NCBI RefSeq assembly: GCF_014201465.1
Contig: NZ_JACHEP010000020.1
Coordinates: forward strand, 1-56,358
DNA: 56,358 bases
Origin: Anoxybacteroides tepidamans
Lineage (GTDB): Bacteria; Bacillota; Bacilli; Bacillales; Anoxybacillaceae
Reading direction: 5' to 3'
Shown: positions 53,294-56,358 of the stretch, one piece after another
Position numbering within the stretch: position 1 is the stretch's first letter
Layout of the letters: each line of letters opens with the position of its first letter
Program-made: the position numbers and the translations under genes
The notes under the pieces: model-generated
The model's database searches: none
What the model was told of the DNA's origin: nothing
Seen by the model: only the letters and a program-made list of their open reading frames with translations

Positions 53294-55801
53294 ATGAAGA
53301 TAACAAATAATTGGAAACTTCAATGGTTTGAACCGGGTGAAAAACACCCGCTTGAAATTGCGTCGCCTGCCTATATTGATCATTTTTGGATGACAACGAA
53401 TGTGCCCGGGGATGTTCACACCACCTTAATCTCCAAAAAGATCATCGAAGATCCGTTTGTCGGTCACAATGATTTGAAATGCCGTTGGGTGGAAGAAAAA
53501 GAGTGGTGGTATAGAACCACCTTTGAATGGCAAGAAGAATTAAATGAAGGGGAATTTGTCGAACTAATTTTTGAAGGGCTTGATACGTATGCTACGATCT
53601 ATTTCAATGGGGTGGAAATAGGCAGTACGGAAAATATGTTCATTGAACATGAATTTGAAGTTACGAGAGAACTGAAAAAAGGTAAAAACGTCATAGCGGT
53701 CAAATTTGATCCTGTTCACATACGCGTTGCTGGAAAAGAGAGAAATTATTGGTGCAGCTATGGAAAGGAAAGGAGTTGGATAAGAAAAGCAGCAATGAAT
53801 TTTGGATGGGACTGGGGACCTAGGCTTGTGACGGTAGGGATATGGAAAGATGTCTATTTGTTGAAAAGAAAAAAAGCTAAGCTCCATAGTGTGTTCCCTA
53901 AAACAGTAGAACTGACTTCTGAATTGGCGATAGTAGAAGTGGAAGTAGAAACAAAATCGTATTATTTCACAAACGAAACGTTGACCGTTGAAGTGTTGAT
54001 ATCTTCTAATCAAGGATCGTTTTCTGCGTATTCCGTGATCGATAATAAAACGGGTAAGGTCGTTGTCGAAGTGACAAATCCGATTCTCTGGTGGACACAT
54101 GATTTAGGCCAACCGTATTTGTATGAACTAAAAGTGTTATTAAAAGATAAGAAGAACAATATTCTTGATCAATGTAGCCAACTGTTTGGCATACGGAAAA
54201 TAGTCATCGAACAAAAACATGAAAATGGTGAAAATTTATTTGCTTTTAACTTAAACGGAATTCGTCTCTTCGCAAAAGGAGCAAACTGGATTCCTGTTCA
54301 TAACTTTATCGGTTCAGTTAATGAAAACCGATACATGAAATTACTTAAATTAGTGAAAGGCGCCCACATGAATATGATACGGGTTTGGGGTGGCGGCATT
54401 TATGAAAAAGATATTTTTTATGAAACGTGCGACCGTCTCGGCATTCTCGTCTGGCAAGATTTTATGTTTGCAAACGCTTTATATCCCGATTACAATAAAA
54501 ATTTTATGAAAAATGTCCGAGAAGAAGTCATAAAGGTAATCAAACGATTAAGAAAATATACATCGCTCGCCCTTTGGTGTGGCAACAATGAAATTGATTG
54601 GATTTACGAAAGAAAAAAAACGGACGGAGAAGTTACAACACCTTTTTATGGAGAGACAATTTATCATCAACTCATTCCTGAGCTGTTGAATGAGCTAGAT
54701 GGAACACGTTTTTATTGGCCGAGCTCACCATATGGAGGTAATGATTTTAATTCTGAAGATAATGGTGACCGTCACAATTGGCAAGTGTGGCATGGAAATG
54801 TAGAGCCAAGAAAGATTGGGGAACCTGTAATACAGAATATTTCGGTCGAGGGGGTTTCATTCAAAAATTATAAAAAGGATTGCACACGTTTTTCTAGCGA
54901 ATTCGGCATGCACGCCTCATCCAATCGCTACACACTAAAAAAATATATCCCAGAAGGGGAGTTTTATTGGAAAAGTGACGAAATGGCGTATCGAAACAAA
55001 GATCATTTTCATGAAAAAGGGATTCTTTTGATGGAAGGATATACAGGGATTCCAACTGATATGGAAGAGTACATTCATTATTCCATGTTAACTCAAGCAG
55101 AAGGATTGAAATATGGAATTGAGCATTATAGGCGTAATAAACCGTTTACAAGCGGTGCCCTCATTTGGCAGTTAAATGATTGTTGGCCGGGAACGAGCTG
55201 GTCGATGATTGACTATGAATTGTTGCCAAAAGCGTCGTATTATTATGCGCGGAAATTTTTTGCTCCTGTCACGGTTACGATCGACCATGATCCGGGCAAA
55301 CCGATCCACATATGGGGGATCAATGATAAGTTATGGAAAATCGAAGATTCTCTCGTAGTAGAAGTGTTCCATGTTGAAGGAAAGCAATTATTCTCTAAAC
55401 AATATGACTTTGTCATTGAACCAAATCAAGTAAAACATATTGCTAGCTTTTCTGAAAAAAAGGTATTAAGGGGTGCGAAACCAGAAACAGTTGTCTTACG
55501 ATTACGATCATTAAATGGGCGATTTTTAGATAATATTTATTATTTACGTGATTCAAAGGAAATGAATTATCCAAAAGCCCAGTTACAAGTCAGCCGTTCT
55601 ACAGAAAACAACACGATCACCATTATATCCGATCAATTAGCTCGTTTTGTTACGATCGATATTCCACAAGAAGAAGTTCTTTGCTCGGATAATTTCTTTG
55701 ATTTATTACCGGGGGAGACAAAAACGATTCAACTTCAGCATTTATCAGGGAAAGACATTCGAATTGATGAAATCTCTGTTTTTGCGTTGAATAGTATCTA
55801 A
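53294..55801 (+). CDS. GH2 beta-mannosidase (second copy)
   Basis: An 835-residue cytoplasmic beta-mannosidase: N-terminal jelly roll (TTNVPGDVHTTLISKKIIED, NFGWDWGPRLVTVGIWKDVY), Ig-like domain, barrel with RVWGGGIYEKDIFYE, acid/base Glu433 in WCGNNEIDW and nucleophile Glu536 in RFSSEFGMHAS. ATG at 53294 follows AAAGGGGAA; the longer frame from 53237 lacks a ribosome site. It follows the YesM/YesN pair by 69 bases, so it may share their control, unlike the first copy, which sits under a LacI-type operator. Confidence 0.93.
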   Translation: MKITNNWKLQWFEPGEKHPLEIASPAYIDHFWMTTNVPGDVHTTLISKKIIEDPFVGHNDLKCRWVEEKEWWYRTTFEWQEELNEGEFVELIFEGLDTYATIYFNGVEIGSTENMFIEHEFEVTRELKKGKNVIAVKFDPVHIRVAGKERNYWCSYGKERSWIRKAAMNFGWDWGPRLVTVGIWKDVYLLKRKKAKLHSVFPKTVELTSELAIVEVEVETKSYYFTNETLTVEVLISSNQGSFSAYSVIDNKTGKVVVEVTNPILWWTHDLGQPYLYELKVLLKDKKNNILDQCSQLFGIRKIVIEQKHENGENLFAFNLNGIRLFAKGANWIPVHNFIGSVNENRYMKLLKLVKGAHMNMIRVWGGGIYEKDIFYETCDRLGILVWQDFMFANALYPDYNKNFMKNVREEVIKVIKRLRKYTSLALWCGNNEIDWIYERKKTDGEVTTPFYGETIYHQLIPELLNELDGTRFYWPSSPYGGNDFNSEDNGDRHNWQVWHGNVEPRKIGEPVIQNISVEGVSFKNYKKDCTRFSSEFGMHASSNRYTLKKYIPEGEFYWKSDEMAYRNKDHFHEKGILLMEGYTGIPTDMEEYIHYSMLTQAEGLKYGIEHYRRNKPFTSGALIWQLNDCWPGTSWSMIDYELLPKASYYYARKFFAPVTVTIDHDPGKPIHIWGINDKLWKIEDSLVVEVFHVEGKQLFSKQYDFVIEPNQVKHIASFSEKKVLRGAKPETVVLRLRSLNGRFLDNIYYLRDSKEMNYPKAQLQVSRSTENNTITIISDQLARFVTIDIPQEEVLCSDNFFDLLPGETKTIQLQHLSGKDIRIDEISVFALNSI

Positions 55802-55957
55802 GTAACTAATTGGTAAAGCGAAGAAACAGGCATAAAAAACAATAATAGTTATAAGTGTACTTACAATGGCTGTTTCGCCCACAGACATCTGCCGAAATGA
55901 AACGTCTTTTACCCATCTGGCGATCATCGGGAAACTGTATGTGACTTTATTAAAGTT
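55802..55957 (-). pseudogene. C-terminal piece of a membrane protein gene cut by the IS1634-type element
   Basis: On the minus strand a frame crosses this gap with plausible protein sequence: FPMIARWVKDVSFRQMSVGE, then the hydrophobic STLITIIVFYACFFALPISY. It starts exactly where the insertion sequence begins (55958), so the upstream part appears to have been cut off or displaced. The frame runs on into the end of the beta-mannosidase, so the original stop is not clear. Family unknown; it may also be chance. Confidence 0.3.
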
Positions 55958-56358
55958 GGGGCTGTCCGATAAGTCCCTAAAATGAAGCAAGTGGAGAAAA
56001 ACAATTCGTTTCTCTCCACTTGCTTTTATATTTTTTCGATTTTTATCTGAAAGAGGAGCCCAAGTTCGACAGTTTTGAGACCATTTTAGGCAAATGGAAA
56101 TGACCAAAATGCTGTTATATCAAGGATTTTGTGATGCGGATCCTAGGAAAAAACGTCGAATTTCATAGGCACACGATTTATTAATTTATTCTTTTAAAAT
56201 GAATGTTTATACGTTAGTTATAATATAGGCATGTACATACGACGAGTAACACGCAAAAACAAGGATGGAACAACCGTTGCTTATCTCCAGCTTGCTCACA
56301 ACGAATGGGATCCGAAGGCCAAATATGCGAAAGCGAAGGTGATTTATTCGTTTGGGCG
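55958..56358 (+). mobile_element. IS1634-type insertion sequence, left end (cut by window edge)
   Basis: The element appears to begin at GGGGCTGTCCGATAAGTCCC (55958 onward), the kind of terminal repeat found on IS1634/IS4-group elements of thermophilic bacilli. A strong hairpin (AAGCAAGTGGAG at 55985-55996 with CTCCACTTGCTT at 56014-56025, then T-rich) lies just inside and would block transcription from outside into the transposase. The transposase gene starts at 56231. The right end is outside the window. Confidence 0.7.
56231..56358 (+). CDS. IS1634-type transposase, N-terminal 42 residues only
   Basis: The frame opens MYIRRVTRKNKDGTTVAYLQ and goes on to LAHNEWDPKAKYAKAKVIYS, then runs off the window. 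This start (RR..RKNKDGT..YLQL...) is characteristic of IS1634-group transposases in Geobacillus and relatives. No clear ribosome site precedes it, which is common for insertion sequences. Whether the rest is intact cannot be seen. Confidence 0.7.
   Translation, partial: MYIRRVTRKNKDGTTVAYLQLAHNEWDPKAKYAKAKVIYSFG

Noticed and set aside
53564-54100. 178-codon minus-strand frame inside the second GH2 gene
   Set aside because: Antisense to conserved jelly-roll coding sequence, rich in Phe, His and Arg as expected for a shadow frame, with no start signal.
1-56358. tRNA, rRNA or known riboswitch
   Set aside because: Reading the intergenic regions by eye showed no tRNA-like cloverleaf with conserved TTC and CCA-end features, no rRNA segment, and no riboswitch core that I recognise. 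A covariance-model scan could still find a small RNA.

Overview
The window looks like chromosome from a thermophilic or thermotolerant Bacillaceae (Geobacillus, Parageobacillus or Anoxybacillus type). This is inferred from moderate-to-low GC, strong AGGAGG-type ribosome sites, frequent TTG and GTG starts, and Bacillus-type gene families such as GlpP, YesM/YesN and an ACT-containing malic enzyme. Remnants or copies of IS982, IS630, IS3, IS110 and IS1634-type elements fit the same group. No rRNA, tRNA or CRISPR was seen.

Layout. (1) 1-6.6 kb: a palindromic repeat and a decayed small gene, then a glycerol-3-phosphate operon. That operon has a leader hairpin, the antiterminator glpP, the Ugp-type ABC importer (ATPase, two permeases, lipoprotein), a glycerophosphodiesterase and an SMR transporter. 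(2) 6.6-10.7 kb: a decayed XRE regulator, malic enzyme, a small membrane protein and an HD-GYP membrane protein. (3) 10.7-55.8 kb: a large mannan-utilisation island, bounded by a decayed IS982 element on the left and an IS1634-type element on the right, and broken up internally by IS110/IS630 remnants and an intact IS3-family element.

How the island works (inference from families). A single secreted enzyme, a multidomain GH26 mannanase, cuts mannan outside the cell. Two lipoprotein/permease import systems take up oligosaccharides; neither has its own ATPase. Inside the cell, an SGNH esterase and a CE7 esterase remove acetyl groups, and a GH36 alpha-galactosidase removes galactose. GH113, two GH2 beta-mannosidases and a GH1 enzyme hydrolyse the chains. 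Two GH130 phosphorylases and a cellobiose-2-epimerase-type enzyme provide a parallel phosphorolytic route to mannose 1-phosphate. A ROK sugar kinase (frameshifted here) and ManA lead mannose towards fructose 6-phosphate. No phosphomannomutase is in the window.

Regulation appears layered: two LacI-family repressors, GTTA/TAAC-type operator palindromes, cre-like CcpA sites, a YesM/YesN two-component system, hairpins between binding-protein and permease genes, and a triple 34-bp direct repeat upstream of the SGNH operon. The least explained part is the cassette of two aldo/keto reductases, a zinc alcohol dehydrogenase and a TIM-barrel sugar isomerase/epimerase beside GH1, which may be an oxidoreductive sugar branch. 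A MATE gene sits in the island, and a decayed second MATE copy lies next to the mannanase, which suggests that the island was assembled or duplicated and then rearranged.
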